39,195 nt of DNA from Amphimedon queenslandica (GCF_000090795.2 NW_003546288.1:307949-347143), one strand, 5' to 3'. Positions 1 through 10,407 are shown, counted from the stretch's first letter. The notes: generated by a model not told the origin, from the letters alone. Translations and numbers: made by a program.

Positions 1-559
1 TAAATAAATAAAATTACACTCTGTTATCATTATGTGGTTAGGATAATTATATTCATGACAATCACTTGCACATAAATTAAAATGGCATCAAACCACAAAC
101 CCATGCGTCACTGCAGCTAGATTTTGTCTTCCATTTTTTTCTGTGTCATCGCTTCTTTCTGAAACTACCTTTGTGGTCCTTGACCCATGCCCAGAAGAGT
201 GATGTGAAAGCCCACTCGAGCGCTTCTCTGACTTAGAAGATTATATGGGTGATAGAGTTAGATCAAAGAAAGAAGAAAAATTCTGATGAATTTTACAAAA
301 ATTTGAATTTAGGCCTATTCTCCAGAAATGCTTCAGCTACACTACAGTCCACTTTAAAGGTACCAGGTAAATCGCTCAGTGAAGGAGAGCTCATCTAAGC
401 CATTAATAAGGCTGTACCACGTAAGATAAGAGATATATTTGTTTGAAAATCATGAAAACAGCTGCCATCTTGAAAAACCAACCACAATCCTACATATAGG
501 CTACCACCTATATAATGTGATGTATGTATATGTCCTTTTCACTCTCTCTCTCTACCAAA
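1..559. other. Unrecognised AT-rich sequence
   Basis: I see no coding frame longer than a few dozen codons and no recognisable repeat before the minisatellite that follows. A short pyrimidine run (CTCTCTCTCTC) lies near 541-551. Confidence 0.4.
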
Positions 560-1087
560 TAAAATCTCACTTTTCGGAGTGACGATAAGATCAATGTAAT
601 CATGATTCTGGGAGTAATGATTAGATCAATATAGTCTCGCTTTCAAGTGTGATGTAAGATGAATTATTATAATCATGCAGTTCGAAGTGATGATACAATC
701 AATAAATTTCGCTCTCCTGATTGATGAGATGAATATAATCACACTCTTTAAAGTGATGATACGATTAATAAAATCTCGTTCATCCCAGGGATGATAAGTT
801 CAATGTAATCTAGCTTTTCAGAGTAACAATAAACTAATATAATCACACTGTTTGGAGTGATAATAACATTAATAACAATCAACCTCTTCACTTGGATGAT
901 ATGATCAATATAATCATGCTCTTCGGAGTAATGAGATAATATAATCATGCTCTTTGGAGTAATGTTGAGATCAATGTCATCTCACTGTTTGGAGTGATCA
1001 TAAGATCAATATAATTGTGCTCTTTGGACTGGTGATATAATTAAACAAATTTTGCTCTTTGGAGTGATAATAACATGAATAATAATA
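560..1087. repeat. Diverged minisatellite, period about 35 bp, about 15 copies
   Basis: Successive units of 31-38 bp share the core CTCTTTGGAGTGATGATAAG followed by ATCAATATAATC. I counted about 15 consecutive units between 563 and 1085, each diverged from its neighbours by several substitutions and one- or two-base indels. The last units (about 940-1085) are the most uniform. Short open frames here are by-products of the repeat. Confidence 0.85.
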
Positions 1088-1959
1088 TGCTTGATACATA
1101 TGCTTGTTTGTAAATATTGGTTACGTGTCATAGTCAGTTTTTGTTGAGTTAGCACAGAAAGTAAAGTCAATGATTGCATCACAATGCGTCATTCCTAGCC
1201 ACAACCAAAATGGTGAAAGAGTGCAAACAAATGCTTATATTGAGCGTTTTTTACCTCTCAGACCTTTTCTTGTCTACTTTATCCTAGCTTTTGGTACTCA
1301 TACCTTTATTCATCACTGACTGGACCTTTTCTTTGTCATTTAGCTCATAAGGACCGCGGTTACTGAAGATAGCAACATAAATTTTAGATGTTTAAGAATA
1401 ATGGCAATCAAGAATTCAGTAGACAGACATAGCAATTGTTTCCAGTAGTATGGACTGCTAGTTGACTACCTGCATCTCTAGAGAAACTCATCTGTCTGCG
1501 TTTATTTCATTAAAAAAAACCAATTTTGTTAAAATAATAATGAGATGGAAATGATATTCACAAGTGTACTGTATCAAGAATGTAATGATTCATCATGGCG
1601 GTTTTCTTTGAAATAGAGCCAAAGAACTTGGTCAGTACATTTAAGAGTATCTAAAGGTACAAAAATTGGTACAGACTTTTCAAAAACCTATTATGCAACT
1701 ATACGAAGTTTCAGGTTGCTAGCATTAGTAATAAAAAAGTTGTAAGGAGTGGTGTCCGCCAACTCAAACTGAACTTGGTGTAGTAGGTATGGAAGTACTC
1801 TAAATGTGCTTATATCCTATTGATGACGCACATCAAAGGTACCGCGTGCACTATAACCCAGCAAGACCATAGCAGTGATCTAAGCCACCCACAACAATGC
1901 TTTAACCCACCCACAATGATGTTATAACCCACCCATAATTTAATCAAATATTTTTTCTA
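1088..1959. other. Unrecognised intergenic sequence
   Basis: No coding signal recognised on either strand. Near 1876-1938 a short motif (ACCCACCCACAAT and variants) recurs three times at 20-30 bp spacing, just downstream of the 3' end of the recombinase pseudogene that follows on the minus strand. Confidence 0.35.
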
Positions 1960-3382
1960 TTATTTTGAAAAAAAATAATTGTTCTGATGGTCTGGTGTAG
2001 GATTATATGCACCTTGATACACATTAATTGTGCACCCATTGAGAGATGCTGATCCAAAAGAGAAAGTAGGTACAACAGACCTAGATAAGGATTCCAGGTT
2101 TAATACCTGAGAGCTAGTGGTAACAACAGAATTGTGTCTTTTCACACTTTGTGGAACTACATGTAGAGCTTTGCATGCTTCTTTCTGCCTTTCTGATATG
2201 CACTCGTACTTTCTTAAACCATTAAGTGATCAGTGACCAGTTCGATCTTGTTTTACTTTTTCAGAAATACCTGCCTGGAACAATTCAGTTGCAGCATAAG
2301 CCCTTAGAGAGTGATTACTTTTGTTCCCTGCAATACCTGCTTCAAAAAACATGGTTTTCAGCATTTTACTCAAGATATTTTTACCAATAGGCACACTAGC
2401 ATAACAAACTTAAGCAGCACTATTCTGGTTAGGATGTAGATAAAATATATCCATATCAGCAGCATTTGGAGGGAGCTTGGCTAGATAAGTATCTAATATA
2501 TGGACATGACAACGCTCTCTGTCCTCTATATCCTTGTATTGATGAACAACCTTGTTGGGAACATTCAGCTGATTAAAACCACCTGCCCTATTTTTATAAA
2601 AGTTTTCTGTGTAAGTCTATTGTACTTTCCCTTCAGGTGAGATGTTCCTCTTAATCTGAGATAGCTTCAGTGATCTGTGCTCAGTACCACGATGTAACGC
2701 AAAATTTTTGCCATTCAAAAAGAACACAGTATTAAGTTAGCCCTTTAGGATGCGATGGATATAGCACTTTAGATGCCCACAACTTTTCCTCATCTTCCTT
2801 CGCTACAGCCTCAGTTGCAGAACTCTCACTCCCTATGCCATCATCATGAAGCTCTCGGAAATAACAGTCACAAGTCTTGAATAGCTTCTTAAAGTCTGGA
2901 TTGTCACGATTGAATATATTCAGCACACACGCTTTATTTTCTTTCATATACCGATATAATTCACACAACAACAAATACAATGCCTTAGGAGGATCACTGG
3001 TGCCATCTTTCTTTCTCATACCTAAAATATATCTCTGTAGCAATAGAGAAAGCTCAGTGGGGTTGTTGCTCAACAATACATCATCAGGGCATGGCTTCTC
3101 AGGGTGATGACAATTGTAAGACGTTTTCCAATTGATAAAATTCTTTTCAGCCCACTTTGTAATGATGGCAGTATTTTTGGGTACAAAACCACCTTCATGC
3201 GTCTTTAAGGGTTTCCTTGGGCTCACAAATCTCTATCCATCATCTAACTCCACTTCTGTCTCTCCCTCTAGCTCCTGTAATGTTTCAATCACTTCTTCAG
3301 GCACTGTTTTGACCTCTTCATCATCTGAAATCTTGCTTCTTAATCTCTTACTCACAGGCTCACAATCAGTAGCTTCAGGCAT
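1960..3382 (-). pseudogene. Crypton/DUF3504-type tyrosine recombinase pseudogene
   Basis: Tyrosine recombinases of this group (Crypton transposons and the derived DUF3504 domains of ZMYM2/3/4, QRICH1 and KCTD1) cut and join DNA through a tyrosine. Read from an ATG at 3382-3380, an acidic lysine-rich N-terminus leads into the ORF at 2732-3226, which carries the DUF3504-like block WAEKNFINWKTSYN. Next comes the first arginine segment ALHRGTEHRSLKLSQIKR (about 2650-2720). The C-terminal part has NHSLR (the H-x-x-R motif), the GH motif and the presumed nucleophile Tyr in GLRKYE (about 2200-2270). The catalytic residues are therefore still visible. Breaks: in-frame stops after ELDDG, after GKVQ, after NSAA and in the GH-SL motif (TGA at 2230-2232 where the family has Arg), plus a one-base frameshift near 2730. 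Length (about 470 codons) fits a complete Crypton YR. It was probably mobile and is now dead. Confidence 0.85.
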
Positions 3383-3471
3383 TATTCAATTCCAGCAAGT
3401 GCCATACGGTATTCTGCGCATGCGTGTACGTGTGCACAGAGCCTTTAATGTGTGTCATCCTGACATAAGCA

Positions 3472-3580
3472 ACTTATAACATGGATGTATCTAATTTACA
3501 GTCCCCTCCCCCTCATGCGCAGGCACCCTCGGGATCGGTGACTGTAAATAAGATACATCACTCCTAGCCATGTTATAAGT
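3472..3580. repeat. Imperfect inverted repeat (fold-back, MITE-like)
   Basis: The left arm 3472-3503 begins ACTTATAACATGG and ends TTTACAGTC. The right arm 3540-3580 is its reverse complement with about 9 extra bases (CTCCTAGC region) and one mismatch. The 36-bp centre is CG-rich compared with its surroundings and contains CATGCGCAGG. It lies 90 bp upstream of the recombinase start. It could be a small non-autonomous element or a structured end of the Crypton-type element, although Cryptons as a class lack terminal inverted repeats. Confidence 0.7.
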
Positions 3581-3689
3581 ATTACAAATATAGCCTCAGA
3601 ATAAATATGGGTTAAAATTATAAGAATCAATCGTTATGTTGCTCTAGGAAAAGTACACACAGAACCAAAGGGTAATGAAAACAATCTTG

Positions 3690-4372
3690 GAAACTTTTTA
3701 CACTAACATCTTGTCTGGATTTAATGTGTTCCGCTTTTTTTAAGTTTTCAATGTTTCTTCTTTAACTGGCAAAGGCAGATCAAACACTGCCCCTTTGCAT
3801 GCTTTTAAAGAGTTGTATATTGGGACTTTAGCATTGTAAGTTCCCAATGTAACATCAGTTTGTAATCATTTTGCTTAATCAAATAACTTTCTTTTAAAGG
3901 TTTCTAGGGCTTTAGGCTTATCTGGCAAAGGTTCACTTTTCAAACCATTTAATAAATATCTGTTATGAATTTTATTCTTTAGCCTTGAAGGTTTTACAAA
4001 TTAAAGTTGCTATATTTTGGATCGTAATAAGTAAGGAAGGCTTCTAATTGTTTCCAAACCTTACTCTCTTTGACCAAGTAAAAAACTTTAATAAGAACTC
4101 ATTAATCTTATGCAGATAGAAGCATGCTCATTTTGATTACTGAGGAACTTAGCAATCAGGTAAACATTTTCGTTAAGTAGCTTCAAGTCTAGATCCCTAA
4201 CTTCATCACTATTACTGTCATTCAATCTAATTTTGGCAACAACATATTTGGATCATATTACAAGTCTTTTTTCCCTCTTCTACGGTTGTCTACATAGTTT
4301 TCGTCTTTTGTGTCCCTTACAACAACATTATCATTTTATATATTTTTATTCTTGCTAACATTATATCATCAT
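3690..4372 (-). pseudogene. Decayed ORF of unknown family, 3' part (separated from its 5' part by the BEL element)
   Basis: I do not recognise the family with certainty. Reading the minus strand in shifting frames gives convincing protein-like segments: KYVVAKIRLNDSNSDEV and LLNENVYLIAKFLSNQNEHA (about 4110-4255), YLVKESKVWKQLEAFLTYYD (about 4020-4080) and VPIYNSLKACKGAVFDLPLP (about 3770-3840). At least three stops and several frameshifts separate them. The last block weakly resembles the DUF6570 region of Helitron-type ORFs, but I would not rely on it. The segment ends at the left boundary of the BEL/Pao insertion, and its upstream part appears to continue on the far side at 10408-10613. 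Confidence 0.5.
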
Positions 4373-4376
4373 CGTC

Positions 4377-4542
4377 AGTTGTAAATTAATTATTCATTAT
4401 TATTAATTTTTGTAATTGCGCATGCTCAGATTAGAGTGTGTCTCTTGTTCATGAAAAGAGAAGTTATAGCCTTTGTGATAATCTTGATCCTAACTAAGGA
4501 GAAGAAATAAAGAGAATAACACAGTCCTTAAATACCCTGACA
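4377..4542 (+). repeat. 5' LTR of the BEL/Pao element
   Basis: About 166 bp, matching 10189-10407 along its length except for the inverted duplication in the 3' copy. The start aligns with TGTTGTGAATTA of the 3' LTR but has A in place of the first T. It ends CCCTGACA, against CCCGGACA in the 3' LTR. An AATAAA-like motif (GAAATAAAGAG) lies near 4503-4513. The two copies differ at many sites, implying an old insertion. Confidence 0.85.
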
Positions 4543-4787
4543 TTTGGTCAAAGTGAGCTGGATTGGAGACGAGATTTGTCATTACCAGCCCGGATTGAAG
4601 AGAATCTTCCAGACAGCCGATACGTGGGAAGACTGAGCTCATTGTCTAAAGTAGCGAAAATAGTATCTTTGAGGTTGCAGTGAGTGTATTCAATAGTAGA
4701 GTACTATTTGTGTCATCTATATTTTTCCTCTATTTTAAATAATAAATTGATTTGATTCGGGTATCATGAGACTATAATATTATAATC
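4543..4787 (+). other. BEL/Pao 5' untranslated leader with presumed primer-binding region
   Basis: Leader between the 5' LTR and the first Gag frame. The bases just after the LTR read TTTGGTCAAAGTGAGC. The tRNA primer-binding site should lie here, but I cannot match it to a tRNA by eye. Confidence 0.4.
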
Positions 4788-5960
4788 ATGACCGATTTAC
4801 CACATCTGAAGAGTGTGAGAGCAGGACACAAGGGTGTTCTCACTAGAAAGTTAAATGAGTTCGATGATGCTTTAGTAGCTTCTCCTATTAATAGTGACGC
4901 CTTAGAACAATTGAAAGTAGTATTTGAAGAGAAATTTGATAAATTGAGAAAAACAAATGATGAGATTGTAGCTCTGCTCACAGATGAGACAGAGATTGTG
5001 ACAAAAATAGAGGCTGGAGATTTGATGAGTGATTCAATTAGGGCAGCTCTTTTTAAAATAAATCGAGCTTTACGTTCTGTGCCCACCTCAACATTTGCCA
5101 TGCCTTCTGTTAGAAGTGATAGCTTTTGCAAAATCATTAGATTGTCTGAGTTAACACTCAACCTTTTGATGGGAGTTATACTAAATGGCCCGCATTTTGG
5201 GATACTTTTGAATCAGCAATTCATATCAACAGTGACCTAACTTAAATAGGTAAGTTTATATACTTAAAGTTTTTTTTTACACGGCTCTGCTAAAAAAGCC
5301 ATTGCTGGTCTTTCATTGACTGCCGCTAATCATATAGAAGCTGTAGATATCCTTAAGAAACGCTTTGGGGACAAATCTATAATTATTGCGAAGCATATGG
5401 ATGCTCTTATGAGCTTAGAAGCTGTTGGCAATAGTGTCACTGCTTTAAGACATTTTTATGATAGTGTTGACAGACATGCTCGAGGGTTAAAATCCTTAGG
5501 CATTGCCTCTGGTACTTATGGTGCCTTACTGTCTCCTGTTGTAATGAAAAAGTTACCACAGGAGCTTAGAATTATTATTATTCGTAAGGTAACCAATAAT
5601 CACTGTGACCTTCGCCTGATTCTCGAAGCATTGCTAGCCAAGATTGAGGCCAGGCAAAAAGCAGATTTGGCCACACGAGACCACTCCCAGCCAAGTTGCT
5701 ACAAGAAAGAGCAAGCAACTGGTGCTACTCTATTTACTGGTAATGGTAGTGACAAGATACATGGGCATAGCTCACAATTATGCTGTTATTGAGTCAAATA
5801 GGGGCGAGAAAGCAATCACTTAAGAAACAAGGCCAATGTTTTAACTGCCTTAGAAAGAATGTCATGAAAATGTAGAGCCCCTGCATCTTGCAAGTAGTGT
5901 TCAGCTAAACATCACCCCAGTATTTGTTTTAAGCTAATGGAACAGAGTCAGTCAAAGACT
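4788..5960 (+). pseudogene. BEL/Pao Gag (DUF1759-type) with decayed zinc-knuckle region
   Basis: Gag packages the element RNA. The N-terminal frame 4788-5240 is a charged helical segment typical of BEL/Pao Gag starts (SVRAGHKGVLTRKLNEF). The DUF1759-like region begins near 5165 in another frame (the W-P-x-F-W-D-T-F-E signature), passes through GSAKKAIAGLSLT near 5283-5320, and continues in the ORF 5316-5792 (ILKKRFGDKSIIIAKHMDAL). Cysteine-rich remnants of the knuckles follow at about 5820-5930 but with stops. At least two frameshifts separate the parts, and the region 5241-5282 holds stops. The first start is chosen because it is the first ATG after the leader and matches the family's N-terminus. 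Confidence 0.8.
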
Positions 5961-6019
5961 GTGAACTTGCAAGTCAATCGACTTAATGTTGATGCTCCTT
6001 CCTGCACTCATCAAACTTC

Positions 6020-6250
6020 CTTCTCCCACTCTTTAAGCTCAAGGTAATCACACTATATTACTTCTGACTGCACAAGCAGTAATTTATAATACTTGTCAAC
6101 CACAGATTAGAGAGAAGATTCGAGTTATATTTGATTGTGGTAGCCAGCAGTCGTATATCACGAATGCTATAAAAATAGATTATCTATCAAGCCTAAGGGT
6201 AAACGAGAGACTTTGATACTGACTTTTGGATTGAGAGAGAAGAATTAGTT
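6020..6250 (+). pseudogene. BEL/Pao aspartic protease remnant
   Basis: The retropepsin active-site motif is visible as VIFDCGSQQSY at about 6125-6160, where Asp of D-x-G-S/T would be catalytic. Only the first half of the domain is readable, and a frame change follows. It sits between the Gag and RT parts, as expected for the polyprotein order. Confidence 0.7.
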
Positions 6251-6628
6251 GTGATATTGTTAAGATATTCAGTAGAGATGAGATTACTGTCCGTCCCGAT
6301 TATTTGCACTAGAGTAGTAGATGTCATAGAAGAGTGGTGTAGAAGAGAGTATGAGCATTTGAGAGAGTCAAAACTTATCGGATATATCTCAAGGAGAGGA
6401 ACCTGCATGCTGATTGGATTGCACTACTTTTGGCAGTTCATTACAGGAGAAACAATCAGCAGTTCTAATGGTCCTGTAGCTATTCATACTAAGTTGGGAT
6501 GGGTTATATCAGGTCCCATCACTGTGGACCTTTATCAGCAGATGAATTCTACTCTGATCACGAATGTATGGAGAATTGATACAGCTCCAAGATTGAGGAG
6601 TCTAGATAAAGAACTAACTGCATTCTGA
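6251..6628 (+). pseudogene. BEL/Pao protease-to-RT linker domain (DUF1758 / Pao-specific region)
   Basis: The ORF holds the hallmark G-x-x-Y-F-W-Q-F-I-T-G-E segment and the conserved HTKLGWVISGPI, both diagnostic of Pao-family Pol proteins between protease and reverse transcriptase. The frame closes at a stop at 6626-6628, and the next coding block starts in a different frame after about 90 bp. Confidence 0.8.
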
Positions 6629-6699
6629 GAATTAGAGTCTTTTTGAGTAACTAATAATGAGACTTCAGTACATGAGCAATTTAGTTCGAAGATAACTCT

Positions 6700-7640
6700 G
6701 CGTGATGGGAGATATGAAGTGCCTCTTCCATGGAAAGATTCTTGTATTTCACTGCCTGATAATCTTTCTCTTGCTCGAAGGAGATTACGTAGTCTTCTGA
6801 AAAGACTAAAGCAAAGTCCTGAAGTTTTCAAAGAAAACAATCGTATCATATGTCAACAATTGGAATTTGGAATAATAGAAGTGAAAGAAGATGCTGTTGA
6901 TGATAAAATACACTATCTTTTACATCATGCTGCTGTAAAGAGAGAGATCGTAAGACATCAAAGGTCCGAGTGGTTTATGACACTTCAGCTAGAAACAATG
7001 GCCTATCTTTGAACGACTGTCTCGGTAAAGGACCTAAATTTAATTAAAAATATTTAATATAGTTGAAATTTCGTACTTATAAAATTGCATTAACAGCAGA
7101 CATTGAAAAAGCCTTTGTAATGATTTCCATAGTTTTGAGAGACAGAAATGCGTTAAAATTTTTGTCGATTAAAGATCCATCAGATTTAGACAACATACAA
7201 GCATATAGATTCACTAGAGTTGTGTTTGGTGTGTCTTCGAGCCCCTTTTTGCTAAATGCCACAAATAAGCATCACCTGGAGTGTTACAGGCATACTAATG
7301 AGGACTTTGTAGGTAAGTTAATGAAATGTTCCTATGTAGATGATATCACAGGTGCAGACACAGTTGAAGAAGCCTTTTCCTTTTCTGTATTTTCAAAAAG
7401 CTTGATGAAAGGAGGTTTAAACTATGCAAATTCAATTCCAATAGCCAACAACTGTAATCTATGATCAATGACTCGAATGATGTAATTTTTAATTTTTCTA
7501 ATGATGAAACTTATGTGAAACCTACTTTGGGTAAGAGTTTTGAGAGTACAAAGAATGAAAGGAAGATTTTAAGCATTATTTGGAATAGTGAATCGGATAA
7601 CTTTATTTTTTTGAATTTAGCCATATTTTTTTGCTGCTCA
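6700..7640 (+). pseudogene. BEL/Pao reverse transcriptase
   Basis: The enzyme copies element RNA to DNA. The finger region is read from 6719-7012 (VPLPWKDSCISLPDNLSLARRRLRS shortened here to its start; Arg-rich LARRRLRSLLKRL). The palm is in 7063-7464, with motif A as TADIEKAF near 7090-7115 and the catalytic YVDD box at 7333-7344. The stretch 7012-7063 between them carries stops, and the frame shifts again after 7464 (7461-7673 continues the thumb). The catalytic aspartates survive although the gene is broken, so loss of function comes from stops and frameshifts, not from active-site change. Confidence 0.85.
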
Positions 7641-8330
7641 AGAATTAGAGCCAACCAAAAGGCATATTGTTAGCCTATCACGACTGTTTTATGATCCACT
7701 TAAGTTTATAGCTCCAGTCACTTTTCAGTATAAAGTACTGATTCAAGAACTCTGTAGAGCAGGTGTCACATGGGATGAGACCCTTCAGGGTGATTTACTT
7801 AAGAGATGGCAGACGCTTGTCCAAGGACTGAGGGATTGTCATCCAATAATCATCCCACATTACTACGCTCTTACAGTTGATTCAGTACACACTTACCAGC
7901 TTTGTGGGTTCAGTGATGCTTCTAATGTAGCATATGCTGCAGTTGTTTTTTTGTTAATGAAGAGCAGCAGCAATTGCAAAGCAGTATTTGTTGCTTCAAT
8001 GAGTAGATTTGCTCCCTTAAAGCAACAGAAAATACCTCGGCTTGAGCTTTTAGGAGCTCTCCTTCTTGCCAGACTCATAACAACCGTTTCTGATAATCTT
8101 GAACCTGAAATTTCACTTGCTTCACCAGTACTCATTCACAAATCACTTTATGTTGAATTCGAGGTCTAGACAAGGAATGGAAGCCTTTTATTCAAAACCG
8201 AGTTGTCAGAGATTAGAAGATTGATGTCTGTTGAAAACTGGAAATTTTGCCCTGGGAAGGAAAACCCTGCTGATACACCTTGAAGTGGTTCTCGACCCAC
8301 AGAATTGCGTAACAATGGTTTATGGAGGAA
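7641..8330 (+). pseudogene. BEL/Pao RNase H region
   Basis: After the RT, one frame from about 7640 reads through SLSRLFYDPLKFIAPVTF, a Pao-specific block. It then gives CGFSDASNVAYAAVVF (the first RNase H Asp in SDAS) and IPRLELLGALLLARL (the RNase H Glu) at about 7900-8080. The end of the domain is in other frames: near 8240-8310 the block C-P-G-K-E-N-P-A-D is present and is followed by a stop (TGA at 8281-8283). Confidence 0.8.
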
Positions 8331-9400
8331 TGGACCAAGTTATCTAGGAAATGAGATTGAAGATATTCAATGTGATGAGATGCCAACGGAATGTAATTTA
8401 GAATTGAAGTTGAGTAGTAATACTGTTAAATTATTGATTGAAAAAATGTGGTGTATCAAATATCATGAAAGTTGAGAATTATAGCAACTTGAATCAGTTG
8501 TTATTTATTACAGCACAAGTATTGAAAGCTGTAAAGAGATTTAAGAAATACAATACTACAAATGATAGAATGGAATTCCTCAGAACAGCTGAGGATATGT
8601 GGTTATTAGAGGTTCAAAGTAATCTCACGAACAGAACTGATTTTACAGTCAATTAGACCTCTATTGTGATGAGATGGGTATTTTAAGGTGTGGTGGAAGA
8701 CTCGAACAATCGTACCTTCTATACTCCACCAAACATGCACTAATTCTTCCAAAGATCATTATTTCTCATTATTAGTCATTAAACAAGCCCATATTCGTGT
8801 TGGTCATAATGGGACTAAAGAGACCTTAACAGAGGTCAGATCCAAATATTGGATTTTAAGAGGCAGAACCTTAATTAAAGGGTTTATAGCCAAGTGTAAC
8901 ATATGCAGGAGATTTGAGGGAGCTCCTTACAGAGCACCACCCCTTCCTCCATTGCCCACATTTAGAGTCACTGAACATCTACCCTTTACGTACACAGAAG
9001 TTGATTGTGCAGGTCCTTTAATGGTGAAACCAGATAATCCTGTAAAGGCCCTGTGTATGCAGAAGGTTTGGATCTGTTTGTACACTTGTTGTGTGACTAG
9101 GGCAGTCCACATTGATTTAGTGTCTAATTTAACATGTCAGTCTTTTCTTAGGTCATTTAAAAGATTCACTAGCAGACAAGAAGTACCACATAAGATGATA
9201 TTGGACAACGGAATGACATTCAAATCAGCTGCCAAGTTAATAAAAGAGATCATAAGGACTTAAAATCAGCTGGACCTTCACTATAGAAAGAGCTCCCTGG
9301 TGGGGAGGTATGTTCGAGCGTATAATTGGTCTGACTAAATGATGTCTAAGGAAGGTAGTTGGTCAATCAAAGCTATCGTACAATGAACTATTGACAGTAG
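8331..9400 (+). pseudogene. BEL/Pao integrase (zinc-binding and catalytic core)
   Basis: Integrase inserts the DNA copy. The ORF 8688-9263 holds the zinc-binding H-H-C-C module (KQAHIRVGHNGTKETL ... CNICRRFEGAPYR) and then the core: the first catalytic Asp in TEVDCAGPL near 9003, the second in MILDNGMTF near 9200. The Glu lies in APWWGGMFERIIG at about 9285-9320 in a shifted frame after a break near 9262. The D-D-E triad is thus complete by motif. Segments 8438-8656 in front belong to the connecting region. A stop follows at 9340-9342. Confidence 0.85.
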
Positions 9401-10082
9401 AAATCGAATTTATTCTCAACTCAAGTCCTATTTTATATATATCCTCAAGTGATCTCAAGGAACCACTAACTCCCTCTCATCTAATTATAGGCAGATGTTT
9501 GATAAATCTACCTGATGAGATATGTTACCATGATATTGAAGATGAGTTTAATCCTGATAGTTCTACTTTACTTTTGAATCGGTGAATGACATATCTACAC
9601 TCACTTTAGACAAGTTCTGGAATCAATGGAGAAATGAGTATCTTCTAAATCTCAGGGAAAGATATTACAATAGTAAGAAGAATTTAAAGAACAGATTTAT
9701 CAAGGTTGGAGATATAGTGATTATTCACAGTGATGAATTTGCTCAAGGATTCTGGAAGATGGGAAAGATTATACCTGGTAAAGATGGAGAAGTGAGAGGT
9801 GGGATAATAAAAGTGTTAAGTGGTGACAAGAGATTATCTTTGATGAGGAGGCCTGTGCAACGATTCATCCCACTGGAAACCAGTATTGATGAGGAATCTG
9901 TTGATCCGCCAACAGTTCATTATGATGAGGAATCAACAGTTGAAGACCCTAATGAGGAGGAAAACCTTCCAGATCAACAAGAAGCAAACAATATATCCCC
10001 TACAAGAAACAATTGTGCTAAAAGAGCTGCTACTATACAAGCTAGAGATGGTATCATTGCAAGCCTTGTGAGGATTAATTGA
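9391..10082 (+). pseudogene. BEL/Pao integrase C-terminal part with DUF5641 domain
   Basis: Two overlapping frames (9391-9585 and 9582-10082) give the end of the integrase core (NSSPILYISS, PLTPSHLIIGR) and then the DUF5641 fold, FWNQWRNEYLLNLRERY, with VGDIVIIHSDE and the chromodomain-like W-K-M-G-K-I-I segment. DUF5641 is the standard C-terminus of BEL/Pao Pol. The tail is acidic and Asp/Glu-rich (about 9880-9975). The natural stop is TGA at 10080-10082, 94 bp before the polypurine tract. Confidence 0.85.
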
Positions 10083-10175
10083 TTATATAATTATTGACTG
10101 TTAATTATTATTGGTGTACGTGTACATTATTGATTATTTGATGTTTTGTAATTATTTTTACTGGTCTTACCAGTC

Positions 10176-10188
10176 AAAGGGTGGAGGA
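10176..10188 (+). promoter_or_regulatory. Polypurine tract, plus-strand primer site
   Basis: AAAGGGTGGAGGA lies immediately before the 3' LTR, which begins TGTTGTG. Its place and composition are those of the RNase H-resistant primer of LTR elements, and it fixes the 3' LTR start at 10189. Confidence 0.8.
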
Positions 10189-10407
10189 TGTTGTGAATTA
10201 ATTATTCATTATTATTAATTGTTGTAATTGTGCATGCTCAGATTAGTGTGTATCTTGTTCATGAAAAGAGAAGTTAGTTTTTGTGCTAATCTTGATCCTA
10301 CGGTAGGATCAAGATTAGCACAAAGACTAACTTCTCTTTTCATGAACAAGATACCTACCTAAGGAGAAGAGATAAAGAGAATAATACAGTTTTAAAATAC
10401 CCGGACA
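10189..10407 (+). repeat. 3' LTR of the BEL/Pao element, enlarged by an inverted duplication
   Basis: About 219 bp against 166 bp for the 5' LTR. The extra 53 bp is the 3-bp centre plus a 50-bp inverted copy of adjacent LTR sequence. Outside it, the two LTRs align from TGTTGTGAATTA to the CCCGGACA end. Confidence 0.85.
10251..10353. repeat. 50-bp-arm palindrome inside the 3' LTR
   Basis: The left arm 10251-10300 starts TATCTTGTTCATG and ends CTTGATCCTA. The right arm 10304-10353 is its reverse complement with a single mismatch. The centre is only CGG. The 5' LTR has the left arm once and no inverted copy. Confidence 0.9.

Larger units (their letters stand above)
4377..10407 (+). mobile_element. 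BEL/Pao LTR retrotransposon, near full length but decayed
   Basis: The element has two related LTRs (4377-4542 and 10189-10407), a polypurine tract directly before the 3' LTR, and the BEL/Pao order Gag, protease, reverse transcriptase, RNase H, integrase and a C-terminal DUF5641 domain between them. All coding parts lie on the plus strand but are broken into short frames by stops and frameshifts, so the copy cannot be autonomous. Flanking sequence on both sides contains TCATCAT (4366-4372 and 10408-10414), consistent with a short target-site duplication, though four extra bases (4373-4376) make the left edge ambiguous. Confidence 0.9.

Noticed and set aside
748..948. Minus-strand open frame of 66 codons
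   Set aside because: It lies wholly inside the 35-bp minisatellite and its residues repeat with the unit.
2877..3479. Plus-strand open frames opposite the recombinase
   Set aside because: The minus-strand reading has the recombinase motifs; the plus frames are shadows.
3770..3840. Helitron DUF6570 assignment for the split ORF
   Set aside because: Only one short block is similar; the rest of the ORF does not follow the Helitron order, so I left the family open.
4772..5161. Minus-strand 129-codon frame over BEL Gag
   Set aside because: The opposite strand carries the Gag signature in the correct place after the LTR and leader.
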